Of a stretch of 64,000 nucleotides of DNA, positions 9,030 to 19,254 are shown one piece after another (within the stretch, counting starts at the first letter, position 1; the number at the start of each line of letters is the position of its first letter). A program made the position numbers and the translations under genes. The notes under the pieces are model-generated. The model had not been told where the DNA came from, did no database searches, and saw nothing but the letters and a program-made list of their open reading frames with translations. The DNA comes from Chamaesiphon sp041738715 (GTDB lineage: Bacteria > Cyanobacteriota > Cyanobacteriia > Cyanobacteriales > Chamaesiphonaceae), in assembly GCA_041738715.1 (NCBI GenBank), contig JBGSPI010000077.1:1-64000 (forward strand), written 5' to 3'.

Positions 9030-12000
9030 CTAAACGATCGCCAGGACTTCACCCTTAATCATCCGTTTTGCCGCGTCGAGGAGAGCTTCTTCGAGGTAGG
9101 GTTTAATGAAGTAGCCGCTAGCACCGAGTTGGGAGGCGATTTGACGATGCCTGTCGCTCCCACGTGAAGTTAGCATTGCCACAGGGACTTTACTGAGGGC
9201 GACATCTTTTTGGATGCGGGAGAGGAATTCCAGACCATCCATCCGAGGCATTTCGATATCACAGAAGACGATATCGCAGGGTAGACCAGCCCGCAGTTTA
9301 TCCCAGGCTTCTTGACCATCACGAGCCTGTTCGACCCGGTAGCCAGCCCGTTTAAAGGTCAATGAGAGCAATTCCCGAACGGTGATTGAGTCATCGACAA
9401 TCAGTACCATCGATTCAGGTTGGGTGGGAGTCGGTGCGGACAGTTGAGTAGTCCACTGGGTAGATACATGGCGCACGAGAGTTCCTTTCGCCAGATCGAT
9501 TAATTCCATCACATCGGCGATCGCCACAATCCGACCATCTCCTAGTACAGTTGCCCCAGCGATGCCCAAAGGCTTAGAGGCCGGACCTTGGAGGGGTTTG
9601 ATGACGATTTCTTGGTCGCCAATGATTTTATCGACTTGAACGGCGATGAGGTTGCCATCACTACGCAGGATGAGAATTGAGACGAGATCGCTATCATCTT
9701 CCTGAGTCCCGTAAAAATTGTTCCGAGGGAGAGGGCGGTTGAAGGCGAGTAGGTCGGAAAGGGGCTTAAATGGCATCAAGTTATCGCGCCAGAAGATGCA
9801 CTGTTCGCCCTCACTATTAGTTTGAATTTGTTCGGGACTAACATCTTGGGTGTCCTCGATTCCATCCATGGGGAAGGCAATATTGGTCTTATTGTTGACC
9901 GCAATTAGGGCTTTGGCGATACTGAGTGCCAGTGGTAGTCGGATCGTAAAGGTTGTACCAACTCCAAGCTGTGATTCGGTGGTAATTGTACCGCGAATTT
10001 CCGTTAGACTAGTGCGAACGACATCCATCCCCACACCCCGCCCCGCCAGTTCATCTGCCTGGTCTTTGGTGGAGAAACTGGGCAGAAATAGCAGTTCGTA
10101 AACCTCTGGCTTGGTCATTGTCAGAGCTTGTTGGGTGGTAATAATACCTTTTTCGATCGCTTTGGCTTTAACGCGCTCGGTATTAATACCCGCACCATCA
10201 TCGGAGATCGAGATGATCGTTTGGTTCCCTTGGTGGAGGGCACGCACTGAGATGTGACCCAATGGGGGTTTACCCGCAGCTAGGCGATCTGCGGGGGATT
10301 CAATCCCGTGGGCGATCGCGTTATTCACCATGTGAATTAAGGGATCGGAGAGACTTTCCAAGATTACCTTATCGATCAGCGTATCGCGTCCTTCGATCGC
10401 TAGTTCGACTTGTTTCCCATATTTGAGACCATTATCCCGCACACCCCGTTGTAACCGATCGGCAGTTTGAGCAAAGGGGATCATCCGTGATTTGGTCAAA
10501 TCTTCCTGAAGTTGTCCGGTAATTTGCCGCAGGGTGCGGGTAACTTCGGTACTGCCATCGACAACGAATTCAATATCCGCCGTAGACTCCCGTACTCGGA
10601 CTGTCAACTCGATCATCTTTTGGGACAGCAAGTGAATGGGCGTAAACCGATCCATTTCGAGTGGATCGTATTCCACCAATGCGCCAGTTTGATCGAGCAC
10701 CTCATTGGTATTAACAGACGATGTTAGTTGAGGTCGAGCTTGTTGACGACTAGCGAGGAGAGAATTTTCCATCAGCGATCGCTCGTAGAGATCTTGCATC
10801 CGCTTGCCAACTTCGTTCAGCTTTTGCACTTCGGACAGCAGTTTGTCGATAAACTGGCGCATCCGATTTTGATCTTGTTCTAAGGTGTTGCGACTGACGA
10901 CAAGTTCTCCGACTAAGTTGTTGAGGTTATCGAGGTGACGGACAGACACCCGCATGGTTTGCTCGAATGTCCGCTGTTTGGAGCGACGATCAGCTTTGCC
11001 ACTAGCGGCTGCTGGTTTAACGACTGGGGAATCCACTACTGGAGTGGGTGTCGTCAGCAAGCGATCGAGATCGTTGAGATCGATCGCCTGTTCGTCTGCA
11101 GGAGCCGGATTGCCCATGAGTGCGTCCAGATCGGCAAATGTCGATCCACCTGCGGCGACGGCGGCGGTGCCCAATAACAGTCCGTCCAAATCACTCAGGT
11201 CCGAATTTGATGGCGGATTAGCTTCTAGAATGTTGCTCAAGTCAGGTAATTCCTGATTAGATGGAGTGTTAAAATCCAGATTGGCAAAATCATTACTAGC
11301 ATCTGATTCAGATGTATTTAATAAATCTAAATCTAAGTCGGCAAAATCACTACAATCGGATGACTCAGCGACTGCTTCGGGCGTGTTGAATGAGTCTAAA
11401 TCTAAGTTGGCAAAATCACTATGATCAGGTGATTCGATAACTGGTTCGGCAGAATTTAGGAGACCTAAATCTAAGTCGGCAAAATCACTATGATCGGAGG
11501 ACTCAGCGACTGCTTCTGGTGGATTGAATGAGTCTAAATCTAAGTCGGCAAAATCGCTACGATCGGAGGACTCAGCGACTGCTTCGGGCGTGTTGAATGA
11601 GTCTAAATCTAAATCGGCAAAATTGTTGTTGTCTGAATAATCTGGGACTGATTCAGTGAGATTAAATGAGTCTAAGTTAAAGTCCCCAGGATCGTTATTA
11701 ATTGATAAAGCTGGAACTGGATCGGTGTGATCGTTTCCAGCTAAATCTAAACCAGCAGTATCATCAACCTGATTAGGATCTGAATAACTATCGATCCAGC
11801 CAGTTAACTCATCAACTCCAACATCAGACAAACTAACCTCTGGTAACTCACTACTATCAAAATCTTCAAACATAAGTGAATCTGAGACCGATTCTGCCAT
11901 GACATCAGTGGCATGGGGAATATCTAGATCTGCTGACGAGTTTTCTACATTGTTTGTGAGATGATTTTCGGCAGTTACAATAGCTGGGATGACTGATTCG

Positions 12001-14306
12001 CTAGAGATCGGCGTAGAAGTCAAGTCTGGATTCTCGATATCAGTGGTATAACCTGCCGAAATTGAGTCAGTTGTCGGAAGTGAGTCTAATTCGATTTCCG
12101 CTAAATTAACGGCAAAGACTTCTTTACCATCATCAGTGTCATCGATATTCATCTCACGCATAAGATTATCCCAATCGTTCGACTCCTCAGCTACTGAGCT
12201 ATTTGCATCACCCAACTGTTCAAGTTCGATCGAGTCTGACACATCTAAATCGGTGAAATTATCTGAGGCATCAGCGGTTGCTAAATCGCGCATGAGATTG
12301 TCCCAATCGTTCGACTCCTCAGCTACTGAGCTATTTGCATCACCCAACTGTTCAAGCTCGATCGAGTCTGACACATCTAAATCGGTGAAATCATGGGAGG
12401 CATCAGCGGTTGCTAAAATATCGATCCCAAAACCGATCTCTGTTGCTGGCGATAACAGTGTTGCGGAAAGTTCACCATCATCAATCGCCGCTGGAATATT
12501 TTCTCCCTCGCTAGTTGTCGTAATATCCAGCGGCACAGGGACAATAGTTGCGGCTGGTGGATCAGCATTGACATCTAAATCTTGATCGTTGGGGTTGAGA
12601 TCCTGTGCTTGGGTAATTAGACCTTGTTCGATGGTCTCTGTCCCGATCGATTCTAAGGGATCTAAACTATGCCCATCCCCATAAGACTGAAGATCGACAG
12701 CAAAATCATTATCTTCGATCGCCTCGACTTCAGCAGGTTGTAAAGGCACTGCCGCGATGGTTTCACTCGTCTGGGGTGGTAATTCCGCCTCAGTCCATTC
12801 AGCATTTGCGATGGGGAACAGATCGCTCATCGGCCGATCGTCTAGTGAAAAATCGGGTAGAGGAGTATCCAGATCTCTGTCCAGGGGTTGTTCTGGTTGA
12901 AACTGTCGCCGACTGCTCGCGCCTAAATCGAGTTCGGCTAATGAATAGGGAGATTGTTCACCGTCACCTAATTCTACATCAGACCAAAAAGTGGCGATAT
13001 CGGGGTCTTCGATGTCACCAAAGTCAGGCGTGAAGAAGGTTTCTTCATCATAATCAACATTGACAATCTCCTGGTTTGGTGGTGTAGTCGCTGCCGTTGT
13101 CGCCGATGGCTCAAATATCTGCTCGTAAAACTGACCTGCTCTAGAAGTGGCCGGTTGATCGCCGCGATTGTTGGTTAAGTCTTCTAGGGCAAATTCATCG
13201 GAGTTATTAAATTCATCGTCCTGCATCCAGGTGCCATCAGCGGGAATATCCTCCCCCAGTAAGTTCATAAAATCTTCTAGTTCCCTCGAACCTGAATCAA
13301 ATTCAGCTTCAGGTACTGCGCCTAAGTCCGCTAAATCATCACTCCGATCAAACTGGAACGGCACTCGATCGTAAATTGATGATAAACCAGGCAATACTGT
13401 CTCCTGGTCTAATTGTGCTGGAGAAATATTTTCGGTAGCTAAATCATCGGGGTTAGCCAATTTTTCGGTCGTGTGTAATGACTCAGATCGATGATTGGTC
13501 GCCGAAAAGTCGCTTCGATCGATTAACGCTTCCAAATCTGGTGTAATCCCGATCTCCTGATGACGATCCGCCAAGATTAGCAACTGTGCTTGTTTCACCG
13601 CAATACTAATACTTTCGCCTAGTTGATGTAGAGTACTATGGGGATTGGCGATCGCTAGCCGACAAGCAGTGAATAGACTAGTCCATTCCAAGAACTCGAA
13701 GTTATCACCCAAACTGCCTAACTTTTGGCAAATTTGTTGGATTTGAGCGCGCATTTCTGGACTATCTGGTTGTAGACACAAGCTGGTAATTTCACCAAGT
13801 TTGCGTGTGACGTAATCCCCAAATACTTGTTCGACAGTCGGATCTTGGCTGAAACTCTGTTCTTCGGGGGGAATAGTCGGTTCCTCAATTTGTTGAAGTA
13901 GATATTGGAGATATGACTTGAGTTCCTCAAAGACAGGATCGCCAACGGGATCTGGACTATGTGGATCTCGTCGGTAAGGATCACTAGACGTTCTGACTTC
14001 ATCAATTGCTGCCCGCAAAAAGTTAAAGCTCTCCAGAAATAAGTTTTGCAGCTTATTATCTACGGCAATTGTCGGTTCTTCTTTCAAGAGTTTGAAGTTG
14101 GCTTCAAACTGGTTGCCTACTTGTTGAACATCGAGCAGTCCTAGCATAGCAGCACTGCCTTTAATCGAATGGGCTGCCCGAAATAGTTCGCGAATCGTCG
14201 CAGGCTGTCTGACTGTTTCTGGCAGTTTGCGTAAGCCTTGTTCGATCGTGTTTAAGTGGTCTTTAGCTTCTTCTAAAAAGTAGCCCAGGATGCGATCGTG
14301 TTCCAT
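9030..14306 (-). CDS. CheA-type hybrid histidine kinase of a pilus chemotaxis operon
   Basis: Signal-transducing kinase of 1758 residues, related to PilL/PixL/HmpE of cyanobacterial type IV pilus taxis systems. Domains: Hpt/P1 at 1-105 with AAHSIKGSA (phospho-acceptor His46); an enormous acidic Asp/Ser/Leu-rich linker (about 110-1100) with 44- and 23-residue tandem repeats; dimerisation region (about 1105-1200); HATPase with NNAIAHGIE (about 1329) and GRGVGMDVV; CheW-like domain (about 1470-1605); C-terminal REC (about 1635-1755) with VLIVDDSI and FCDIEMPRMDG. All catalytic motifs are present. It is last in the minus-strand order REC-CheW-MCP-CheA. Family members are often shorter (roughly 1000-1500); the linker accounts for the excess. 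Confidence 0.95.
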   Translation of the reverse strand: MEHDRILGYFLEEAKDHLNTIEQGLRKLPETVRQPATIRELFRAAHSIKGSAAMLGLLDVQQVGNQFEANFKLLKEEPTIAVDNKLQNLFLESFNFLRAAIDEVRTSSDPYRRDPHSPDPVGDPVFEELKSYLQYLLQQIEEPTIPPEEQSFSQDPTVEQVFGDYVTRKLGEITSLCLQPDSPEMRAQIQQICQKLGSLGDNFEFLEWTSLFTACRLAIANPHSTLHQLGESISIAVKQAQLLILADRHQEIGITPDLEALIDRSDFSATNHRSESLHTTEKLANPDDLATENISPAQLDQETVLPGLSSIYDRVPFQFDRSDDLADLGAVPEAEFDSGSRELEDFMNLLGEDIPADGTWMQDDEFNNSDEFALEDLTNNRGDQPATSRAGQFYEQIFEPSATTAATTPPNQEIVNVDYDEETFFTPDFGDIEDPDIATFWSDVELGDGEQSPYSLAELDLGASSRRQFQPEQPLDRDLDTPLPDFSLDDRPMSDLFPIANAEWTEAELPPQTSETIAAVPLQPAEVEAIEDNDFAVDLQSYGDGHSLDPLESIGTETIEQGLITQAQDLNPNDQDLDVNADPPAATIVPVPLDITTTSEGENIPAAIDDGELSATLLSPATEIGFGIDILATADASHDFTDLDVSDSIELEQLGDANSSVAEESNDWDNLMRDLATADASDNFTDLDVSDSIELEQLGDANSSVAEESNDWDNLMREMNIDDTDDGKEVFAVNLAEIELDSLPTTDSISAGYTTDIENPDLTSTPISSESVIPAIVTAENHLTNNVENSSADLDIPHATDVMAESVSDSLMFEDFDSSELPEVSLSDVGVDELTGWIDSYSDPNQVDDTAGLDLAGNDHTDPVPALSINNDPGDFNLDSFNLTESVPDYSDNNNFADLDLDSFNTPEAVAESSDRSDFADLDLDSFNPPEAVAESSDHSDFADLDLGLLNSAEPVIESPDHSDFANLDLDSFNTPEAVAESSDCSDFADLDLDLLNTSESDASNDFANLDFNTPSNQELPDLSNILEANPPSNSDLSDLDGLLLGTAAVAAGGSTFADLDALMGNPAPADEQAIDLNDLDRLLTTPTPVVDSPVVKPAAASGKADRRSKQRTFEQTMRVSVRHLDNLNNLVGELVVSRNTLEQDQNRMRQFIDKLLSEVQKLNEVGKRMQDLYERSLMENSLLASRQQARPQLTSSVNTNEVLDQTGALVEYDPLEMDRFTPIHLLSQKMIELTVRVRESTADIEFVVDGSTEVTRTLRQITGQLQEDLTKSRMIPFAQTADRLQRGVRDNGLKYGKQVELAIEGRDTLIDKVILESLSDPLIHMVNNAIAHGIESPADRLAAGKPPLGHISVRALHQGNQTIISISDDGAGINTERVKAKAIEKGIITTQQALTMTKPEVYELLFLPSFSTKDQADELAGRGVGMDVVRTSLTEIRGTITTESQLGVGTTFTIRLPLALSIAKALIAVNNKTNIAFPMDGIEDTQDVSPEQIQTNSEGEQCIFWRDNLMPFKPLSDLLAFNRPLPRNNFYGTQEDDSDLVSILILRSDGNLIAVQVDKIIGDQEIVIKPLQGPASKPLGIAGATVLGDGRIVAIADVMELIDLAKGTLVRHVSTQWTTQLSAPTPTQPESMVLIVDDSITVRELLSLTFKRAGYRVEQARDGQEAWDKLRAGLPCDIVFCDIEMPRMDGLEFLSRIQKDVALSKVPVAMLTSRGSDRHRQIASQLGASGYFIKPYLEEALLDAAKRMIKGEVLAIV
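11290..11640 (-). repeat. 69-bp (23-residue) tandem repeats in the CheA linker
   Basis: The motif GGCAAAATC... recurs at 11341, 11410, 11479, 11548 and 11617, an exact 69-base period. Each unit encodes about 23 residues of the type SDFADLDLDSFN + PPEAVAESSD. The units stay in frame and differ by scattered substitutions, so this is an expanding coding repeat. Confidence 0.9.
12157..12420 (-). repeat. Two 132-bp (44-residue) direct repeats in the CheA linker
   Basis: Two nearly identical 132-base units (starts at 12157 and 12289) encode the 44-residue block containing DFTDLDVSDSIELEQLGD and EESNDWDNLMR. High identity implies a recent duplication. Confidence 0.9.
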
Positions 14307-14449
<143 letters not shown>

Positions 14450-17341
14450 TTACTCAACTTTGAAGCGTTCGACGTAGGTGAGTAGGTTGCGGGCGACAAC
14501 CACGAGATTTTCGAGAGACGAGGATACTTTTTGAGCTTCTTGAGAAGTGGACTGAGCTTGAATTTCGACAGATTGCATAACTTCCGTCACCGCTTTGGAG
14601 GTTTCCCGCTGCTCGATCGTGTCACTGGTAATTGATCGAACTAGTGAATCGATCCGATTCGATACTTGGATGATGTCATCGAGCGATCGTTTGGCTTGTT
14701 CTGCCAGTTTGGTTCCTTGAATTACCTGTTGGGTACCTTGTTCCATCGCCGCCATTACTGAGCTAGTTTCACTTTGGATTTGGTGGACGATTTGCTCGAT
14801 TTCTTTCAGGGCTTTCGCACTTCTATCTGCTAATTGCCGAACTTCATCAGCAACGATCGCAAATCCTTTGCCGGACTCTCCCGCCCTCGCTGCCTCAATA
14901 CTGGCGTTGAGTGCAAGTAAGTTGGTGCGTGAAGCAATTTGGGAAATTACCGAGACAATTTGGGAAATTTGTTGGGAAGATTCTGCCAGACGCTTGACTT
15001 TACGAGTACTTTCTGCTACTGTTTCGCGGATCTCTTGAATCCCTGCTACTGTGCGTTCTACCGCTTCTCCACCTTTGAGGGCGGTAGATGATGCTGTCCG
15101 AGCTACTTCTTCCGATTCGCGGGCACTTTCGGCTACCCGTTTGATTGAGGCAGTCATCATTTGGACTGAATTCACTGTGACGGCTAATTCTTCAGCTTGG
15201 CTGAGTGCGTCCGAGGATAGCCGCCGCGCAAATGCCTCACTCTCGGTCGAACTTTGGTTCACCTGAACTGCGGCGACTTGGACCTGTTGGACAATTTGGC
15301 GGAGACTATCGATCGTCAGGTTAAATGAGTCAGCAACTGCACCGAGTACGTCGGCAGTAACTTCCGCTTTCACCGTCAAATCGCCTCGCGCTGCACCTTC
15401 CACATCATCTAGCAACCGAATTACTTGCCGTTGGAGTTCATCTTTTGCCTGTTCCATCTCCCGTGCCTTGCGTTGGGCTTCGGAGTTGCTTGTCACCACC
15501 GATTGCAACATATAGTTGAAAGACGAAGATAACTGACCGAGTTCATCCTGGGAGTAAATTGTCGCCCGTGCGCCCATATTGCCTTGTGCTACTTGCTCGA
15601 AATTGGCTTGAAGATCGAGGACACTCCGGCTGACTTGCTTGGTGTAGCGACCCGTGAGCAGCTTGGTTACGCCAAAAGTAGTCAGACTGCCCAAAATCAT
15701 CATCAATCCGCCAGCTTGTTGGAGTGGAGCGCGAGCTTCCTTGGTGGTAGTCAGACTAGTCGCGAAGGTAATGCCAGCAATTGCCACCGCCGCACTCAAT
15801 CCAGCCGCACTGGAAATCAACCATTGTTTCTTCTGGAGCGAAGCATTTTCAAATGGGGCGAACACACCTTGTTGGGGAGCGAAGTTGGTCATATTGGAAC
15901 TATCGTCACGATAGGTATTGCTCATAGATCCGGGCTGGGGAGTTTTAATCCCAGAAATGGACACACCATTGATAAAAGTCGAGCTATCGTCAAACATGCC
16001 GGAAGATCTGGGCAGTTGTAATGAAGAGGGGGTATCTCGATCGAAATCATCGGGCAGATCGAAAAATCCAGATGGTGTATCCTCACCATGAGAAACTGGC
16101 GATCCGTAATTCTGATGGGGATTGTCATGTTCTGGTTGAGGCTGAAAGGCTGCTTGCAGGGCTGGAGCTATTGTATTTGCATCCGATCTATCCATCTGTT
16201 CGTCTAGTTCCACTGAGTTGTAATGATTTCCAGCCACTCCATTTAGATTCTGGTCGTCAGCTAACCAATTCGGCGTGCTCGACTGTTGGTTAGTGGGCGG
16301 CCAAGCTTGAGGTAGAGCACCACTAATCTGATTTAAAGCATCAGAAATGTCTTCAACCGAAAAGTCAGACTGCTCATCTCGATTGTCTTCAGAGCTTAAG
16401 GACTCTAGCGGTGGCACATTGCCAGAAAAGGAAAGAATAGTCGGATTGTTCGAGAGGTCTGAAAGACTGGAATCAACTTCCTGATTTTCGATCGACATAA
16501 CTGCCTCAACGGCTTGTTCGACGGACTCGAACGACTGCTCCAGATTTTGATTTGAAGTGGCATCATCTACGAGGTCGGGATCGAAACTAGCAAAGGCGCG
16601 TTGAGCAGCGGGAGAAATATTGAAAAAGCCAGTATCAGCGTTATCCTGTCCCAAGCTGTCACTCAAATTGTCTTCGGCGGAGAAGGGTTTGTCACCTAAA
16701 TCACTACTCATAGAATTGTCTTGAGTATAGCCAAAGGCAAAGGCATCAGTCAGGGTTTCCTGTTCATTATTAAAGAACCCCGTCGCCATCGTACCTGGAT
16801 TCTTTGTTTGAGGCACATCATCATCGGAGAAAAAACCTGTTGCTTGATTCGGAAATAACTGTCCCGAAGCATCAACATTGAAGTTGAGTGCTGCTAAATC
16901 GAAGTCTTCATCTGTGGCGAGATCTTCTGGTTGCCGCCAAGTTAGTAGCTCGGCAGAATCAGCACTCGTTGCTCGGTAATGCCCGCCAGAGTCACCACCG
17001 TTGTTAAACTTATCATTATTTACGCGATCGCCCATTTGATTCAAGCAAGAATTGGCATATTCTAAGCCGCTATTGGCAAATTGAATAAATTCAGTGTCCT
17101 TAGAAATATTTAGAACATATTCGTACTCTTTTCTACCGATTTCATATTGATATAATCCATAACAATAGATATGTCCGCGCAATAGTCTGACACTGGGATC
17201 TGTATTAAATTTAGTGACTAACAAGTCGATGATGGATGCAGCTTTTTCGTAGTTACCTTGAAGATAAGCTGCTTCGGCAAGCTGATACTCCTGGGCATAA
17301 TCTTGAGTATGGTCTTGAGTGTAGTCAGAATTAGAAATCAT
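14450..17341 (-). CDS. Methyl-accepting chemotaxis protein, PilJ/HmpD type, with TPR head
   Basis: Transducer of the pilus chemotaxis operon, about 963 residues from the ATG at 17341 (the frame extends seven codons further to a TTG). N-terminus: TPR-like helices (about 10-110, EYQLAEAAYLQGNYEKAASI). Next comes a long acidic, low-complexity linker (about 120-490), then two close membrane helices (about 500-560, with LISSAAGLSAAVAIAGITFA in the first). HAMP segments follow (QDELGQLSSSFNYML), then the C-terminal signalling domain with the hairpin tip motif ASRTNLLALNASIEAARAGE (about 800) that binds CheW/CheA. There is no periplasmic sensor domain between the membrane helices, so the input is probably cytoplasmic or through the TPR head. 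Confidence 0.93.
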   Translation of the reverse strand: MISNSDYTQDHTQDYAQEYQLAEAAYLQGNYEKAASIIDLLVTKFNTDPSVRLLRGHIYCYGLYQYEIGRKEYEYVLNISKDTEFIQFANSGLEYANSCLNQMGDRVNNDKFNNGGDSGGHYRATSADSAELLTWRQPEDLATDEDFDLAALNFNVDASGQLFPNQATGFFSDDDVPQTKNPGTMATGFFNNEQETLTDAFAFGYTQDNSMSSDLGDKPFSAEDNLSDSLGQDNADTGFFNISPAAQRAFASFDPDLVDDATSNQNLEQSFESVEQAVEAVMSIENQEVDSSLSDLSNNPTILSFSGNVPPLESLSSEDNRDEQSDFSVEDISDALNQISGALPQAWPPTNQQSSTPNWLADDQNLNGVAGNHYNSVELDEQMDRSDANTIAPALQAAFQPQPEHDNPHQNYGSPVSHGEDTPSGFFDLPDDFDRDTPSSLQLPRSSGMFDDSSTFINGVSISGIKTPQPGSMSNTYRDDSSNMTNFAPQQGVFAPFENASLQKKQWLISSAAGLSAAVAIAGITFATSLTTTKEARAPLQQAGGLMMILGSLTTFGVTKLLTGRYTKQVSRSVLDLQANFEQVAQGNMGARATIYSQDELGQLSSSFNYMLQSVVTSNSEAQRKAREMEQAKDELQRQVIRLLDDVEGAARGDLTVKAEVTADVLGAVADSFNLTIDSLRQIVQQVQVAAVQVNQSSTESEAFARRLSSDALSQAEELAVTVNSVQMMTASIKRVAESARESEEVARTASSTALKGGEAVERTVAGIQEIRETVAESTRKVKRLAESSQQISQIVSVISQIASRTNLLALNASIEAARAGESGKGFAIVADEVRQLADRSAKALKEIEQIVHQIQSETSSVMAAMEQGTQQVIQGTKLAEQAKRSLDDIIQVSNRIDSLVRSITSDTIEQRETSKAVTEVMQSVEIQAQSTSQEAQKVSSSLENLVVVARNLLTYVERFKVE

Positions 17342-17535
17342 TGTGCTTTCTGTTAATAACAAGTAATTTGGAAACTACGGATATGTTTGTTTTTAGATAG
17401 ATTTTGCTGGAAATAGTATTGATATTTTGTCAACCAAATGATGAGCCGAACTGTAGTCAGTTAAAGAAAAAGATATCTAGACAGTTCAAATAAAATTCAT
17501 CCTCAACAATTCCTGCCCAATCGATCGAGGTAAGT

Positions 17536-18060
17536 TCAAATAGTCCAGTGTGAAGAGCGAAGAATTGCCACCTGATCTAACAGTCGCAGTTCTGACGCAT
17601 TAGTTTCCATCCCATAAACACCTTTAATGAACGGACTCATTGCCGGGGGAATATTCTGACCGGGAATCATCCGATCGACATTTAACCATTCTGTATTCGC
17701 CACAGCATGGACGGCAAAACCCATGACAAGTTCTTGCTCTTCAACAATTAGTAGAGAAACTTCGTTTTGTTCGGTATTGACTAGTATTTGGTCTCCTAAA
17801 AACTGACCGAGATCTGCCACCCAAATCACTTGACCGCGCCAATTATATGTACCCAAGAAAAATGGTGAAGCATTGGGAATCGGTGTAATTCGATCGAGAT
17901 AGACAGACATTACCTCTCTAACTCCAGAGGCGGGCAGAGCAAACTCATTGCCTGAAGGTACCTCAAACCGCAAGCACAACTCTCCTTCTCGACTGGTGGG
18001 ACTCACATTGGTACTAGCGGTGGCATCGTCACTGGTGAGAAAATCTAAATTGAGAACCAT
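17536..18060 (-). CDS. CheW-like adaptor
   Basis: A 174-residue single CheW domain (GELCLRFEVPSGNEFALPASGVREVM ... shortened: LRFEVPSGNEFALP, NWRGQVIWVADLGQFLG, VHAVANTEW). It couples the MCP to the CheA kinase. It lies second in the REC-CheW-MCP-CheA operon, 67 bases after the REC gene. The equivalent genes in other cyanobacteria are pilI/pixI/hmpC. Confidence 0.93.
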   Translation of the reverse strand: MVLNLDFLTSDDATASTNVSPTSREGELCLRFEVPSGNEFALPASGVREVMSVYLDRITPIPNASPFFLGTYNWRGQVIWVADLGQFLGDQILVNTEQNEVSLLIVEEQELVMGFAVHAVANTEWLNVDRMIPGQNIPPAMSPFIKGVYGMETNASELRLLDQVAILRSSHWTI

Positions 18061-18127
18061 AAGCTGATGTATCCTAATTTTGCAATAATTGTTTGGTCTG
18101 TCCGATCAATTCCTCTAGATATAAAGC

Positions 18128-18493
18128 CTAATTTCGTAACAACTGTTTGATCGTACTGATTAATTCGACTGGATCGAAAGGTTTACAAACATAAGCATCG
18201 GCTCCTTGGCGCATCCCCCAATGTTTATCAAAATCTTCACTCTTGGAACTGCATAAAATTACTGGGACATCTTGGGTTTTGGGATCGGATTTAAGTTTTC
18301 GGCAGACTTCGTAGCCATTCATTTTGGGCATGACAACATCAAGCACCACAATATCGGGAATGATTTCTAACGCAACGGCGACAGCCTGTTCGCCATCCAT
18401 CGCAACATTTACAGTCATTCCACTAGCTTGGAGAAGCTCTTTCATCATTTCCCGTTGGGCATTACTATCATCTACAACTAGAACTGTTTTCAT
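18128..18493 (-). CDS. CheY-like response regulator of the pilus chemotaxis operon
   Basis: A 121-residue single receiver domain: acidic pair Asp8-Asp9 (VLVVDDSNAQ), phospho-acceptor Asp52 (IVVLDVVMPKMNG), switch Ser in CSSKS and Lys in CKPFDP. It is first in the operon and corresponds to PilH/PixH/HmpB. The PATAN-type regulator that usually precedes it (PilG/PixG/HmpA) is absent here; a PATAN protein is encoded at 52.0 kb instead. Confidence 0.93.
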   Translation of the reverse strand: MKTVLVVDDSNAQREMMKELLQASGMTVNVAMDGEQAVAVALEIIPDIVVLDVVMPKMNGYEVCRKLKSDPKTQDVPVILCSSKSEDFDKHWGMRQGADAYVCKPFDPVELISTIKQLLRN

Positions 18494-19254
18494 ATATTTT
18501 GCTAATTAATGGGGTAGATGGACAGGGAGTAAGTAAATGTTGACACAACACACTAATTTTTAAGCATAATAAATACGTGTCATTGCTAGTAATTATAAAG
18601 ACATTGTGTTGGTCTAACCGGAGATAATTACTCCAACCACATTATAGTGACTGAGATAAGACAAGATCTACTTAGTTGACACAAGCAAGTTATCAGTGCT
18701 TTTAGCCATCTACGAGAGATCTCGTCTGTCTAAAATGCAATAGATAAGAGCACTTGTTGCGATCTGCTGCCATCCGGTGCTGATTCGCATTTGTGTCCGC
18801 TACATTCAGTTTGCCCACACATCCACTCGTTTGTTGCACAATTTTCAAGATCGATCAAAAATTCACCCTTTTTTTATACTGAGAACAGTTGCCAGACTCT
18901 GTATATATAGTTGTTGGTGATGAAATTGGCAGATATTTGGCTAGATCAAGCCAATTTTTGCGCCACAGTGGGCATACTTAAATTGGAGTGTGACGGATCG
19001 ACGATCGGTGGCGATAGTTTGCCGCCATGGGAAATCGATAAGTCAGTACTCCCTACAAATAGTCCCGAGTTGATTTCATCTGAATTAGATCGAGATGTTG
19101 GCGATGCTGCCATCATCACAACTGAGATCTGAGTAATGCTATCTTGGTTCCCAAACTGTCCGTTGGCTCAGATTTATAATATGGATTAATTCTACTAATT
19201 CTGTATGCTCCGCTAAAACCTAAATTTATTTATATAAGAAAAGGGAATATCACC
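18494..19254. other. Divergent promoter region between chemotaxis operon and hmpF
   Basis: About 760 bases without a supportable gene. It must hold the promoters of the minus-strand chemotaxis operon and of plus-strand hmpF. A TATA-rich stretch (TCTGTATATATAG, about 18898) is a candidate -10 region. A short open frame (from ATG 18920 to 19132) has no recognisable product. CACAACACA and TGTGTTGG at 18545 and 18605 form a loose inverted pair that could be a regulator site. Confidence 0.4.

Noticed and set aside
18911..19132. 73-codon plus-strand open frame upstream of hmpF
   Set aside because: No ribosome site, no recognisable motif; lies in a divergent promoter region.
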